DNA of 64,000 nucleotides from [Mycobacterium] vasticus (GCF_020181595.1 NZ_CP084028.1:28776-92775), one strand, 5' to 3'. Positions 1 to 7,981 are shown, counted from the first letter of the stretch. Notes: generated by a model from the letters alone, not told the origin. Numbers and translations: made by a program.

Positions 1-318
1 GAGGAACATGGCGGCGACCCGTGGCAGCCGGTCACGCAGTGCGGAGGCCAGATACATCTGGGAGGAGGCCATGCCGTGGCTGATGCGTTCGGCGGCGGCG
101 ACTTCGGAGGCGGCGAGGTCCCAGTAGTCGCAGGTCCAGCGGGATCGGTTCACCGCGTCGGCCCCGCGGGTGCGTCGCGCGACCAGCTCGCCGATTGCGG
201 CCAGTCGGCGGGCTGCTGTGGCAGCCTCGATTCGGGCCCAGCCATCGATCGCCTCGATGAGGGCGGCATCGTCGATGCCGGCCAGGTCAGCCGGCTCGGG
301 CAACGATGAATCGCACAT
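1..318 (-). CDS. DUF222/13E12-family HNH endonuclease-like protein, N-terminal part (runs off the left edge)
   Basis: The minus strand is open from an ATG at 318 to the window edge and encodes about 106 residues beginning MCDSSLPEPADLAGIDDAAL. The pattern of an acidic start, then WARIEAATAARRLAAIGELV and CDYWDLAASEVAAAERIS, is typical of the N-terminal DUF222 region of the multicopy 13E12/HNH proteins of mycobacteria. The catalytic HNH part would lie beyond the window. An insertion sequence ends 4 bp upstream of the start codon, so the native promoter has been displaced. The start codon lies inside the target duplication and therefore survives. The element end happens to supply GGAG 8 nt before the ATG. 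Family assignment is by recognition. Whether the gene is still expressed is unknown. Confidence 0.75.
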   Translation of the reverse strand, partial: MCDSSLPEPADLAGIDDAALIEAIDGWARIEAATAARRLAAIGELVARRTRGADAVNRSRWTCDYWDLAASEVAAAERISHGMASSQMYLASALRDRLPRVAAMFL

Positions 319-322
319 ATGT
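315..322. repeat. Left copy of the 8-bp target-site duplication (ACATATGT)
   Basis: This perfect palindrome is repeated at 1709-1716. It contains the ATG start codon (minus strand, 318-316) of the DUF222 gene, so duplication of the site preserved that start. Confidence 0.85.
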
Positions 323-345
323 GGCGCTCCACGGGTTTTCGTGGG
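323..345 (+). repeat. Left terminal inverted repeat of the ISL3 element
   Basis: It begins GGCGCTCCACGGGTTTTCGT. The reverse complement of the right end begins GCGGCTCCTCAGGTTCTCGT, and both continue with GGG. They agree at 18 of 23 ungapped positions. Confidence 0.8.
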
Positions 346-485
346 CGCTTTTCTGCTGTTCAGGGCGGTTTCCCGTTGCAGGGAGTGGGGTTCGGCGTCT
401 CTTCTGTGAAATGAGGGACGCGCACGCGGTGTGCCTCTAGGTTTCGGGGTTACCACACCAACCTCAACCGCAAGGAACGATCCGC

Positions 486-1700
486 GTGCGCGTCAGTACT
501 GCATTTAACCGTCTTCTGCAGATTCCCGGGGCCTCGGTCACCGATGTCGTCATCGACGGCGGTGAGATCGAGGTCAGCCTGCGTCCGAAGGCCCGGCTGC
601 TGCGTTGCCCGTGCGGCAAACGTTTCCGGTCGATCTATGACCGGCGTCGCCGGCGCTGGCGCCATCTGGATCTGGCTCGAGCACGGCTGTGGCTGGCCTA
701 CGACATCCGCCGCATCGACTGCCCGGACTGCGGGGTGACTACCGAGGAACTGCCCTGGGCCCGTCCCGGTGCCCGCCATACCCGCGACTTCGAAGACATG
801 GTGCTGTGGCTGGCCCAACGCACCGACCGCACCTCGGTGGCTACCTTGATGCGCTGCGCCTGGGAAACCGTCACCACGATCATCAACCGCGGCGTAGCCG
901 AGCTGCTTGACCAACGCCGCCTACAGACGCTCTACCGCATCGGGGTCGACGAGATCTGCTACCGCCACCCCCACCGATACCTGACGATCATCGGCGACCA
1001 CGACACCGGAACCGTCGTCGATATCCAACCCGGGCGCAGCGAGCAATCCCTAGCCAACTTCTATGTCTGCCAGACGGATTCAGCACTCGCACAGATCGAA
1101 GCGGTCAGCATGGACGTCTCACGTGCCTATACGAGTGCCACCACCGCCGCAGTCCCACACGCGGTCATCTGCTACGACGGCTTCCACATCATGCAATGGG
1201 TCAACCGCGCCCTGGATCGCGTCTTCGCCGAATCGATCGGTCTACCCGGGCACGCCACAGCCGACTGGAAAGCCACCCGCTGGGCGCTGCGCACCGGCGA
1301 GAACAAACTCACCGACGACAAACGCGCCCTGGTCAACCAGATCGCACGCACCAACCGTCGCATAGGCCGGGCCTGGACACTCAAAGAACAAGCGCGTGAC
1401 CTCTACCGCTACGACCATGAACCCGGTACCGCCCGCAGATTGCTCAAAGCCTGGATCACCGCAGCCAAGCGTTCCCGCATCCCCGCCTTCGTCGCCTTGG
1501 GCAAACGTTTCGAGGTCTACTTCGAACCCATCCTGGCCGCCATCGAACTCGGCATCTCCAACGCCCTCATCGAAGGCATCAACGCCAAGATCCGCCTCAT
1601 CAACGCCCGCGGCTACGGACACCACTCCGCCCAAACATTGGCATCAATGATCTACCTCTGCCTAGGAGGACTGCAGGTCACGCTCCCCACGAGAACCTGA
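486..1700 (+). CDS. ISL3-family DDE transposase
   Basis: This 404-residue protein has the ISL3 layout. An N-terminal zinc-binding domain has Cys pairs at about 41/43 and 79/82. A helix-turn-helix region follows, then a DDE catalytic domain. Likely acidic residues are D155 in GVDEICYR, D210 in SMDVSRAY and E363 in ALIEGINAKIR; the last is the signature of this family. It catalyses movement of the surrounding element. The frame is intact from a GTG start, and the gene fills most of the 1386-bp element. It reads toward the neighbouring hydrolase gene, which ends 61 bp beyond its stop on the opposite strand. Confidence 0.9.
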   Translation: MRVSTAFNRLLQIPGASVTDVVIDGGEIEVSLRPKARLLRCPCGKRFRSIYDRRRRRWRHLDLARARLWLAYDIRRIDCPDCGVTTEELPWARPGARHTRDFEDMVLWLAQRTDRTSVATLMRCAWETVTTIINRGVAELLDQRRLQTLYRIGVDEICYRHPHRYLTIIGDHDTGTVVDIQPGRSEQSLANFYVCQTDSALAQIEAVSMDVSRAYTSATTAAVPHAVICYDGFHIMQWVNRALDRVFAESIGLPGHATADWKATRWALRTGENKLTDDKRALVNQIARTNRRIGRAWTLKEQARDLYRYDHEPGTARRLLKAWITAAKRSRIPAFVALGKRFEVYFEPILAAIELGISNALIEGINAKIRLINARGYGHHSAQTLASMIYLCLGGLQVTLPTRT

Positions 1701-1708
1701 GGAGCCGC
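1686..1708 (-). repeat. Right terminal inverted repeat of the ISL3 element
   Basis: This is the partner of the repeat at 323-345. It begins immediately inside the right copy of the ACATATGT duplication and overlaps the last codons of the transposase gene. Confidence 0.8.
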
Positions 1709-1716
1709 ACATATGT
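1709..1716. repeat. Right copy of the 8-bp target-site duplication (ACATATGT)
   Basis: It is identical to 315-322. Next to it on the minus strand, TATGAT (1725-1720) would have been the -10 element of the DUF222 gene before insertion. In the reconstructed empty site it lies 7 nt before the ATG, which fits a leaderless or nearly leaderless transcript. Confidence 0.85.
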
Positions 1717-1760
1717 TCGATCATACACGATGTCGACAGCTGGTGCCGAACGGTTGCGGC

Positions 1761-2660
1761 TCAGGCTCTTGGCGCCTTGAGGTTGGCGTCCAGGAACTCC
1801 AGCTGATCGGCGATGACCCGCTCGAACGCGTCGCCGACGTAGATGTCGAAGTGGCCCTCCGGGTAGCGCTTCACCGTGCCGCGCGGCGCCTGCGCGGCGT
1901 ACCGCAGCGTCGGCCCGGGCGGCGCGACCGAGTCGGTGTCGCAGACGCAGAACAGGATCGGGCAGGTGACCTTGGCGGCCTGGCGGCCCGGCCGGTAGGT
2001 GAGGATCTTCATCCCGATCCGGGCGGCGACCTCGTTGCGCAGGGTCTCGCCCTGCGGCACCAGTTTCAGGTAGCCCGGGTAGGAGTCCGGCGTGCTCATC
2101 AACGCGACCTCACCGGGGCGTCCGGCGGTGGCCACCAGCACCGGCGGATTGCCCAGCCGGGCGGCCAGCAGGTCGCGTGCGGCCAGCAGAGTGATCTTCG
2201 CGGTGGTCAGCGGCGGGATGGTCCGCGCCGAGGAGATTCCGTCGGTGAACGGGCACTGCGCCACCACCGCGGCCACCGGCAGCCGCGCCGCGGTGGCGAT
2301 CACGTGCCCACCGCCGAACGAGGTGCCCCACAGGCCGATTCGGGCCGGGTCGACACCCGCGAGGGTGTGCGCGAAATCGACAGCGGCGGCCCAGTCCGCC
2401 AGCTGCATACCCACATCCAGCAGCTGGCGCGGGGCGCCGCCGCTGTCCCCGAAGTTGCGATAGTCGAACACCAGGCAGGCGTAGCCGGCGGAGGCGAACC
2501 GCTCGGCATAGGCGTCCAGGCGCATGGTGCGCACCGCGCCCAGACCGTGCGCCATCACCAGCAGCGGCGCGCCGCGCGGGCCCACCTCGTCGGGTCGGTA
2601 CAGCCATGCGCTGATGCGATCAGAGCCGGATCGGAAGGTGACGTCTTCGCGGGTGGCCAT
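1761..2660 (-). CDS. Alpha/beta hydrolase (dienelactone hydrolase/acetyl-esterase-like)
   Basis: The gene encodes about 299 residues with the alpha/beta hydrolase fold. There is an HGLG oxyanion strand at about 38-41, nucleophile elbow GTSFGGG with Ser114, a late acidic residue in CDTDSV, and the catalytic His in EGHFDIY near the C-terminus. The family hydrolyses esters or related bonds; the substrate here is unknown. I chose the ATG at 2660 (MATREDVTF) over an in-frame ATG at 2681 because the strand pattern of the fold begins right after it. Neither start has a strong ribosome site. The gene is divergent from the FAD-linked oxidase at 2698, with only 37 bp between starts, so the promoters must overlap or be leaderless. 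Confidence 0.8.
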   Translation of the reverse strand: MATREDVTFRSGSDRISAWLYRPDEVGPRGAPLLVMAHGLGAVRTMRLDAYAERFASAGYACLVFDYRNFGDSGGAPRQLLDVGMQLADWAAAVDFAHTLAGVDPARIGLWGTSFGGGHVIATAARLPVAAVVAQCPFTDGISSARTIPPLTTAKITLLAARDLLAARLGNPPVLVATAGRPGEVALMSTPDSYPGYLKLVPQGETLRNEVAARIGMKILTYRPGRQAAKVTCPILFCVCDTDSVAPPGPTLRYAAQAPRGTVKRYPEGHFDIYVGDAFERVIADQLEFLDANLKAPRA

Positions 2661-2697
2661 GATCAAAAGGTAGCGCGCCATGTGATAGACCGACTGC

Positions 2698-4062
2698 GTG
2701 ACCGGGTCCGCGATCGCCAGCCTGCTCGCTCGGCTGGCACAGGTGGTCGGTGCCGGTCAGGTCACCGACGACCCCGACGTATTGGCCGGGCGCAGTGTCG
2801 ACCACACCGGGCGTTACTCGGGCCGGGCCACCGCGCTGGTGCGGCCCGGGACGGCCGACGAGGTCGCGGCGGTGCTGCGAGTCTGCCGGGAATCGGGTAC
2901 GCACGTCACCGTGCAGGGTGGCCGGACCTCGCTGGTGGCCGGCACCGTTCCCGAACATGACGACGTGCTGTTGTCCACCGAGCGGCTCAACAACGTCGGC
3001 GCCGTCGACGCCACAGAGCGTCGGGTGAGCGCCGGGGCCGGCGCCACCCTGGCGGCGGTGCAGCAGGCAGCAGCGTCCGCCGGCCTGCTGTTCGGGGTGG
3101 ACCTGACCGCCCGCGACACCGCCACAGTCGGCGGGATGGCCTCGACGAACGCCGGCGGCCTGCACACCGTGCACTACGGCAACATGGGCGAGCAGATCCT
3201 CGGTCTCGAGGTGGCGCTGCCCGACGGCACGCTGCTGCACCGGCACACCGCGGTGCGTGCCGACAACACCGGCTACGACCTGCCGGCGCTGTTCGTCGGC
3301 GCCGAGGGCACCCTGGGGGTCATCACCAGCGTGGACTTGCGGCTGCGCCCCAGCCCGGCGTACCGGGCCACCGCGGTCTGCGGGTTCACCGACCTCGACG
3401 CGCTGATCGGGGTGGCACGGGGGTTCCGCGACCTGGACGGCATCGCGGCGCTGGAGCTGATCGACGCCCGGGTGACGGCGCTGACCGGCGAGCGGCTCGG
3501 GGTGCCCGCCCCGGTGGCCGGCGACTGGCTGCTGCTGGTCGAGCTGACCGGCGACACCGACCAGACCGATCGCCTCGCCGCCCGGCTGGAGCAGGTCCCG
3601 GGACTTTCCGAGCCCGCCGTCGGGGTGGACGCTGCCACCAGCGGCCGGCTGTGGCGGGTGCGTGAGGCGGTGGCCGAGGTACTCGGGGCGTTCGGCCCGC
3701 CGCTGAAGTTCGACGTGGCGCTGCCGCTGGCCGCGGTGGCCCGGTTCGCCGCGGAGGCCGCGGTGCTGGTGGGGCGCCACGCGCCCGATGCGTTGCCGGT
3801 GCTGTTCGGCCACATCGGCGAGGGCAACCTGCATCTCAACGTGCTGCGGTGCCCCGCCGACGCCGAACCGCGGCTGTACGCGGCCATGATGGAGCTGATC
3901 GCCGACTGCGGCGGCAACGTCAGCTCCGAGCACGGGGTGGGCAGCCGCAAGCGGGCCTACCTGTCGATGTCGCGCGGGCCGGGTGACATCGCCGCGATGC
4001 GGGTAGTCAAGGCGGCGTTCGATCCGACCGGGTATCTCAATGCGGCGGTGCTGTTCGACTAG
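2698..4062 (+). CDS. FAD-linked oxidase, GlcD/D-2-hydroxyacid dehydrogenase type
   Basis: The 454-residue protein starts at GTG. The N-terminal half is a PCMH/VAO-type FAD-binding domain with QGGRTSLVAGT and the GGMASTNAGG and GAEGTLG motifs. The C-terminal half is the FAD-linked oxidase C domain, with GHIGEGNLHLNV and ends in SSEHGVG. Such enzymes oxidise D-2-hydroxy acids (lactate, 2-hydroxyglutarate, glycolate) and pass electrons to a carrier. By position it corresponds to M. tuberculosis Rv0161, which there neighbours Rv0162c. Here a catabolic island separates the two. Its last 4 bp overlap the convergent TetR gene. Confidence 0.88.
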   Translation: MTGSAIASLLARLAQVVGAGQVTDDPDVLAGRSVDHTGRYSGRATALVRPGTADEVAAVLRVCRESGTHVTVQGGRTSLVAGTVPEHDDVLLSTERLNNVGAVDATERRVSAGAGATLAAVQQAAASAGLLFGVDLTARDTATVGGMASTNAGGLHTVHYGNMGEQILGLEVALPDGTLLHRHTAVRADNTGYDLPALFVGAEGTLGVITSVDLRLRPSPAYRATAVCGFTDLDALIGVARGFRDLDGIAALELIDARVTALTGERLGVPAPVAGDWLLLVELTGDTDQTDRLAARLEQVPGLSEPAVGVDAATSGRLWRVREAVAEVLGAFGPPLKFDVALPLAAVARFAAEAAVLVGRHAPDALPVLFGHIGEGNLHLNVLRCPADAEPRLYAAMMELIADCGGNVSSEHGVGSRKRAYLSMSRGPGDIAAMRVVKAAFDPTGYLNAAVLFD

Positions 4063-4598
4063 GTGTCGCGGTGGCGGATCCCGACGGCCTGGCGCAGCTG
4101 GGCCAGGAACTGATCCGAGTCGTCGCTGCGAATGATGTAGTGCGAGATGGCGATCCGGATGGCGGCGGCGGCCTTCACCGCGGCATCCGGCCCGGACAGC
4201 ATCCGCTCCAGGCCCTCACGCATCGGGGCGATGATCCGGGCGAAGTCGGTCAGCACGTGCTTGGGTTCGATGTCGATCATCCGCACACCGGTCGACGAAT
4301 GCTGGTAGTCGACGATGAAACGCAGTGCGGCATCCAGTTTTTCGGCGCCCTTAAGCCCGTCGGTGGCGTGGTTCAGGCCACTGTCGAAAGTGTGCCGCTC
4401 GTAGCGGGAGAACGCCGTGATGAGTTCCTCTTTCGACGGAAACCACCGATACAGCGTCGGCCGTGACACCCCGGCCTGGGAGGCCACCTCGGACAGGCTG
4501 AGCTTGGTCATGCCGTTGCGGCCCAACACCTCGGCGGTCGCGGCCAGAATCCGCTGCCGGGTCGAGTTGTCGAGGTCGTCGATCACGCCATCGGTCAC
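4059..4598 (-). CDS. TetR/AcrR-family transcriptional regulator
   Basis: The 179-residue protein has an N-terminal TetR helix-turn-helix (about residues 12-58) ending in the classical SRPTLYRWFPSKEEL recognition segment. The C-terminal ligand-binding domain is all-helical. The start is the GTG at 4598, whose bases overlap the TGA of the upstream thioesterase gene (GTGA) with GGGAG just before it. This makes it the third gene of an SMP-30 lactonase - thioesterase - TetR operon. It is the only regulator in the 4-13 kb cluster. The paired TTACA-N14-TGTAA elements at 6307 and 7948 are its best candidate operators. Ligand unknown; an acyl-CoA or pathway intermediate is a reasonable guess given the thioesterases. 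Confidence 0.88.
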   Translation of the reverse strand: MTDGVIDDLDNSTRQRILAATAEVLGRNGMTKLSLSEVASQAGVSRPTLYRWFPSKEELITAFSRYERHTFDSGLNHATDGLKGAEKLDAALRFIVDYQHSSTGVRMIDIEPKHVLTDFARIIAPMREGLERMLSGPDAAVKAAAAIRIAISHYIIRSDDSDQFLAQLRQAVGIRHRDT

Positions 4599-5410
4599 TT
4601 CGGCTCCCGCCGTCGCACCAGCACCGACTGCTGGATGGCCGCCACCGCACCGCGCTGATCGAACAGCGTGCCCAGGGCGGTCCCGATGCCGTCCGGGCCG
4701 TAGTTGGTCTGGGCGCGAATCCCGATCCAGTCCCCCTCGGGAATCCGGTGCAGATGCACAACCAGATCGGTGTTGAGGAACGTCCACGTCGTGGTGTCGA
4801 GTTTGGTGCCCACACCATTGGCGTCGTCGGCGACGGCGAACAGCCGCTGCAGCGGCGTCATCGACTCGCCGGTCACCAGGTCCACCACCGGCATGATCCA
4901 CGATTCGCCGTCGCCGGGCGCCAGCGGTGTGGTCAACCAGCGCCAGTCCACGCTGTGCACGTAGTTGCGGTCCCAGCTGCGGAACATGTCGGTGGCTCGT
5001 GCCTCGTCGACCGGGCGCAACGGCGGTGCCGAGGCGTGTTCGACGGCGGGGGTGTCCTGCGTCTGCAGCCGCCAGCCGGTGGCGCGGGCGACCGGGCGGG
5101 GGGCCTCGTCGGGGCCCGGCGCCAACAGCTCCGCGCCGACCAGTTCGATCTGCCGGCCGCCGCGCTCGATCCGGGACCGCACCCACAGCGGGCCCTCGAC
5201 GGGGACGGGACCGAGCAGGTCGATCACGACGCGGCTCAGGCGGGTGTCGGGGCGGGCGTCTGTGTGTTCCAACGCGCGCACCAGCAGCGCCGAAACCGGT
5301 GCGCCGTGCTGGATCTTCGACGACCAGGTGCCACGCGTCAGGTCGGTGGCGGCGAAGCGCTCGCCGAGCGGATCGGCGGCATCCAGCAGCTCGTAGTAGG
5401 CGGCGGTCAT
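4595..5410 (-). CDS. Acyl-CoA thioesterase-family protein (double hotdog)
   Basis: The 271-residue protein resembles actinobacterial thioesterase-superfamily proteins of TesB type. It has an N-terminal hotdog-like half (GTWSSKIQHGAPVSALLVRAL) and a C-terminal half with the NTDLVVHLHRIPEGDWIGI and GIGTALGTLFDQRG segments. These enzymes hydrolyse acyl-CoA to free acid and CoA. AAGGGAG precedes the ATG. It lies 11 bp after the SMP-30 gene and overlaps the TetR gene by 4 bp, so the three are co-transcribed. The substrate is not predictable. Confidence 0.8.
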   Translation of the reverse strand: MTAAYYELLDAADPLGERFAATDLTRGTWSSKIQHGAPVSALLVRALEHTDARPDTRLSRVVIDLLGPVPVEGPLWVRSRIERGGRQIELVGAELLAPGPDEAPRPVARATGWRLQTQDTPAVEHASAPPLRPVDEARATDMFRSWDRNYVHSVDWRWLTTPLAPGDGESWIMPVVDLVTGESMTPLQRLFAVADDANGVGTKLDTTTWTFLNTDLVVHLHRIPEGDWIGIRAQTNYGPDGIGTALGTLFDQRGAVAAIQQSVLVRRREPK

Positions 5411-5421
5411 GAAGGCTCCCT

Positions 5422-6264
5422 TCAGGGCCGCCCGGCGCCGGGAATCGCCACGGTCACCGTGTCCAACCGGGAGTCGCGGGTCCCGATCAGCCGTTTGGGG
5501 TAGGCGTCGGTACTGGACAACAGGAACAGCGTGCGGCGCGCCGGACCGCCCAGCGTGCAGGCGATCGCGGCCCGGTCGCCGATGTCGATGCGGTCGGTGA
5601 CCACCCCGCCCTCGGCGATCCGCTCGAACTGGTGGGCCAGCGTCATCGAGGTCCAGACCCCGCCCGCCGCATCCAGGGTGATGCCGTCGGGCGGGCCGTC
5701 CAGGCCGTCGGCGAAGACCCGGCGATCACTCAGCGCGCCGTCGGCGCCGACGGTGAACGCGGACAGGCGCCGGCCGATCGACTCGGCGACGATCAGGGTG
5801 GCGCCGTCGGGGGTGATCACCATCCCGTTGGGGAAGTCGAGATCGGCGGCGACGGTGTGGATGCCGCCGTCCGGATCGATCCGCACGATCACCCCGCCGG
5901 AGTAGGCCTGCGAGCCGATGTAGCAGCGCCCGGCGGCGTCGACGACCATGTCGCCGAGGGCGGCCGGGACGCGGTCGCGCAGATCGGCCAGGGTGGTCAC
6001 CGCCTCGCCGTCGTAGCGCAGCAGCCGGCGGTCTTCGGCGGAGGCGATCAGCAGCGAACCGTCCGCGGCGAAGCCCAGGCCGCTCGGAGTGTGCCCGGGC
6101 AGCGCGACGGTGGTCATCGAGCCGTTCAGGGTGACACTGTGCACCGCCTCGCCGAGCATGTCGGAGAACCACAGCAGGCCCTCGAACCAGCGCGGGCCCT
6201 CCCCGAAGCAGAATCCACCGGCCAGCGGCGTCGGATGCGAACCTGCCTCGGCGATGCTCAACAC
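5422..6264 (-). CDS. SMP-30/gluconolactonase/LRE family lactonase
   Basis: This 280-residue beta-propeller protein has the family's metal-site features: GEGPRW near the N-terminus (Glu), LDFPNGMVITPDG in the middle (Asn) and GPPDGITLDAAGG later (Asp). SMP-30 enzymes use a divalent metal to open lactone rings. The start is GTG at 6264, with AGGAGG 6 nt upstream. It is the first gene of the minus-strand operon ending in the TetR regulator. The region upstream, shared with the divergent thioesterase at 6341, holds a candidate operator. A lactonase beside a P450 and dehydrogenases suggests a pathway with a cyclic ester intermediate; this is inference. Confidence 0.85.
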   Translation of the reverse strand: MLSIAEAGSHPTPLAGGFCFGEGPRWFEGLLWFSDMLGEAVHSVTLNGSMTTVALPGHTPSGLGFAADGSLLIASAEDRRLLRYDGEAVTTLADLRDRVPAALGDMVVDAAGRCYIGSQAYSGGVIVRIDPDGGIHTVAADLDFPNGMVITPDGATLIVAESIGRRLSAFTVGADGALSDRRVFADGLDGPPDGITLDAAGGVWTSMTLAHQFERIAEGGVVTDRIDIGDRAAIACTLGGPARRTLFLLSSTDAYPKRLIGTRDSRLDTVTVAIPGAGRP

Positions 6265-6306
6265 GGTCGCCCTCCTGTCACCGTCGCGCGCGCGACCAGG
6301 CTTACT

Positions 6307-6330
6307 TTACAAAACATGTCCGAAATGTCA
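6307..6330. promoter_or_regulatory. Candidate TetR operator 1 (TTACA-N14-TGTCA)
   Basis: An imperfect inverted repeat, TTACA then 14 nt then TGTCA, lies between the divergent SMP-30 and thioesterase genes. It ends exactly 10 nt before the ATG at 6341. The same architecture recurs at 7948-7971. The flanks also match: both have TTTACAAA on the left and AAATGT on the right. The repeat of spacing and position argues for one regulator acting on both sites. Confidence 0.55.
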
Positions 6331-6340
6331 CGCTCGCCGG

Positions 6341-7231
6341 ATGGTTCAACCCAGCGAGATCTCCCCGGCGACACCGTGGTCGGTCAGCGGCCTGCTCGAC
6401 CTGTTCGAGGTGACCGCGGACGGCCCCGACCGGTTCATCGGGCAGACCGGCCTGGCCGGCGACGACGAACGCCAGGTGGTCGAAGGGACCCAACTGCTGG
6501 CCCAGGCCATCGTCGGAGCGGCAAAACGCTTCGCGGACAAGTCGATCCGCTCGGTACACGCCGTGTTCGCCCGCGCGGTGATGGTGGGCCCGCCCGCCGA
6601 ATACACCGTCGACGTGGTCAACGAAGGGCGCTCGACGGCTACCGCCGTCATCGCGGTGCTGCAGAACGGGCGGCGCTGCGCGACGATCACGGTGCTCGCC
6701 GATGTCCCGTCGGACGACGTCATCACCCACCACCTGCCGCGGCCTGACGTCGCGTCGCCCGCGCAGTCCAACAACTGCGAGATGCCGATGACCGGACGCG
6801 ACGTGCGGCTGGTCGACGTCGTGGACGTCAACAGCCCCGATGAGGTGGGGCCGCCGGAGCTCTACGCCTGGCTGCGCTACGACCCGATCCCCACCCGCGA
6901 CGACCTGGCCAAGGCCCTGATCGCGTATTTCACCGGACACCTGGGCATTTCGACGACGATGCGGGCCCACGCCGGCATCGGCACCAGCCAATCGCACCTG
7001 ACCGTGTCGACCGCCCCGATGACCGTGATGGTCAGCTTCCACGAGCCGGTCCGCTGGGACGGCTGGATCCTCTACGGCCACGAGAGCACCCAGGTGGGCG
7101 CCGGCATGTCCTATGTGCGGGGCACCGTGCACACCGAGCAGGGCGAGCTGCTCGCCTCCTTCGCCCAGGACGGGCTGATCCGCCCGTTGCGCACCACCGA
7201 CAACAAGATCGCCGAGCAGAACCGGATCTAG
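6341..7231 (+). CDS. Acyl-CoA thioesterase, TesB-like
   Basis: The 296-residue protein starts at the ATG at 6341, inside a longer open frame. Features are an N-terminal hotdog domain (FIGQTGLAGDDERQVVEGTQLLAQAIVGAA, shown in pieces: GQTGLAGDDERQVVEGTQ, LLAQAIVGAA) and a C-terminal one with HLGISTTMRAHAGIG, SHLTVSTAPMTVMVSFHEP and GWILYGHESTQVGAGMSYV. The motif order matches acyl-CoA thioesterase II. It is transcribed away from the SMP-30 operon from a shared control region and overlaps the convergent DUF427 gene by 4 bp at its stop. With the gene at 4595, the cluster has two thioesterases of this type, perhaps acting on different chain intermediates. Confidence 0.85.
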   Translation: MVQPSEISPATPWSVSGLLDLFEVTADGPDRFIGQTGLAGDDERQVVEGTQLLAQAIVGAAKRFADKSIRSVHAVFARAVMVGPPAEYTVDVVNEGRSTATAVIAVLQNGRRCATITVLADVPSDDVITHHLPRPDVASPAQSNNCEMPMTGRDVRLVDVVDVNSPDEVGPPELYAWLRYDPIPTRDDLAKALIAYFTGHLGISTTMRAHAGIGTSQSHLTVSTAPMTVMVSFHEPVRWDGWILYGHESTQVGAGMSYVRGTVHTEQGELLASFAQDGLIRPLRTTDNKIAEQNRI

Positions 7232-7899
7232 GGCAGTTCGGCGAATCCCTCGACGCGGGTCAGATCGAAGCTGAAAAACCCTGCGATGGGCGAACTCTCG
7301 GGCATCGGCTCCGGATAGCTCCAGGCGACGTCGGGGACCACCGTGTCACCGACGACCGCCGACCAGTAGCCGGCGTACCCCTTGTAGTTGCAGTAGGTCG
7401 ACGTCGTCGACGGCGTCAACACGTCGGTGCGAACGTGGCCGGGGGCGACGTAGAGCCGCGCCGGCAGCGAGGTCTCGAACAGGATCACCGTGTCGTCGGT
7501 GTCAACCAGGTCCACGCCGCCGACCGTCACGCGCAGCGCGCGCTTGGTGGGCCGGCAGTCCACCCGGTGATACGGGTTGGGCGGGTAGTGCACCAGCCGC
7601 CGGCCCTCTTCCAGCCAGCCGTCCACCGCGTCCCAGGCCACCTGGACGTAGCCGGGCGCCTCCGGCACCGGTTGATGCGGCAGGTCGCCGACGGCGTCAA
7701 CGGGGAAGGCGTAGGACAGCGGGTGGTGTGAACGATGCACCAGCAGTGCGCGTTCGGTGTCGATCACCGTGCGATCACCCCGGATCGCCTGCACGCGGCG
7801 GGGATGCGGCTCGATGTAGGCCAGGTCTCCCGCGATCTCCGGGTAGATCCGGCCGGCCCGGTGTTCCGACAGCGGGCCCTGACCTGCGACCAGACTCAA
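7228..7899 (-). CDS. DUF427 domain protein (two repeats)
   Basis: The 223-residue protein carries two DUF427-type modules. The N-terminal one includes IEPHPRRVQAIRGDRTVIDT. The C-terminal one has the family hallmark TYCNYKGYAGYW followed by DVAWSYPEP. The family is common in actinobacteria and has no firmly assigned reaction. The gene starts at TTG 7899, with GGGAGG about 9 nt upstream. It is divergent from the gene at 7982, and the control region holds the second candidate TetR operator, so it probably belongs to the same regulon. Confidence 0.82.
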   Translation of the reverse strand: MSLVAGQGPLSEHRAGRIYPEIAGDLAYIEPHPRRVQAIRGDRTVIDTERALLVHRSHHPLSYAFPVDAVGDLPHQPVPEAPGYVQVAWDAVDGWLEEGRRLVHYPPNPYHRVDCRPTKRALRVTVGGVDLVDTDDTVILFETSLPARLYVAPGHVRTDVLTPSTTSTYCNYKGYAGYWSAVVGDTVVPDVAWSYPEPMPESSPIAGFFSFDLTRVEGFAELP

Positions 7900-7947
7900 T
7901 TCGCGTCACCTCCCACGCGTCACGGGCGATCCTCGACCGACGTACCT

Positions 7948-7971
7948 TTACAAACTAGCCCATAAATGTAA
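7948..7971. promoter_or_regulatory. Candidate TetR operator 2 (perfect TTACA-N14-TGTAA)
   Basis: Perfect 5-bp half sites are separated by 14 nt between divergent genes at 7899(-) and 7982(+). The element ends 10 nt before the ATG at 7982, the same distance as operator 1 from its ATG. It overlaps a TAATAT hexamer (7969-7974) that would serve as a -10 for a leaderless or near-leaderless transcript of the plus-strand operon, so binding would block transcription. Confidence 0.6.
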
Positions 7972-7981
7972 TATTTCCCAG

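Larger units (their letters stand above)
323..1708 (+). mobile_element. ISL3-family insertion sequence, complete
   Basis: This is a 1386-bp element with imperfect 23-bp terminal inverted repeats that match at 18 of 23 positions without gaps. It is flanked on both sides by the identical 8-bp sequence ACATATGT, and an 8-bp duplication is characteristic of the ISL3 family. It contains one full-length transposase gene on the plus strand. Intact ends, intact target duplication and an intact reading frame suggest a recent, possibly active insertion. The nearest known relatives would be the IS1557/ISL3 group, but the exact name cannot be fixed from sequence alone. Confidence 0.85.

Noticed and set aside
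1713..2960. 415-codon plus-strand frame opposite the alpha/beta hydrolase
   Set aside because: It spans two genes of other frames and has shadow-type composition; the minus-strand hydrolase has a full fold signature.
2620..3933. 437-codon minus-strand frame opposite the FAD-linked oxidase
   Set aside because: It is an antisense shadow of a well-supported gene, with no recognisable family and low-complexity His/Gly/Gln composition.
4599..5186. Upstream extension of the TetR reading frame
   Set aside because: It would lie entirely inside the thioesterase gene and adds a low-complexity Arg/Gly/Pro stretch; the GTG at 4598 with a GTGA overlap is the natural start.
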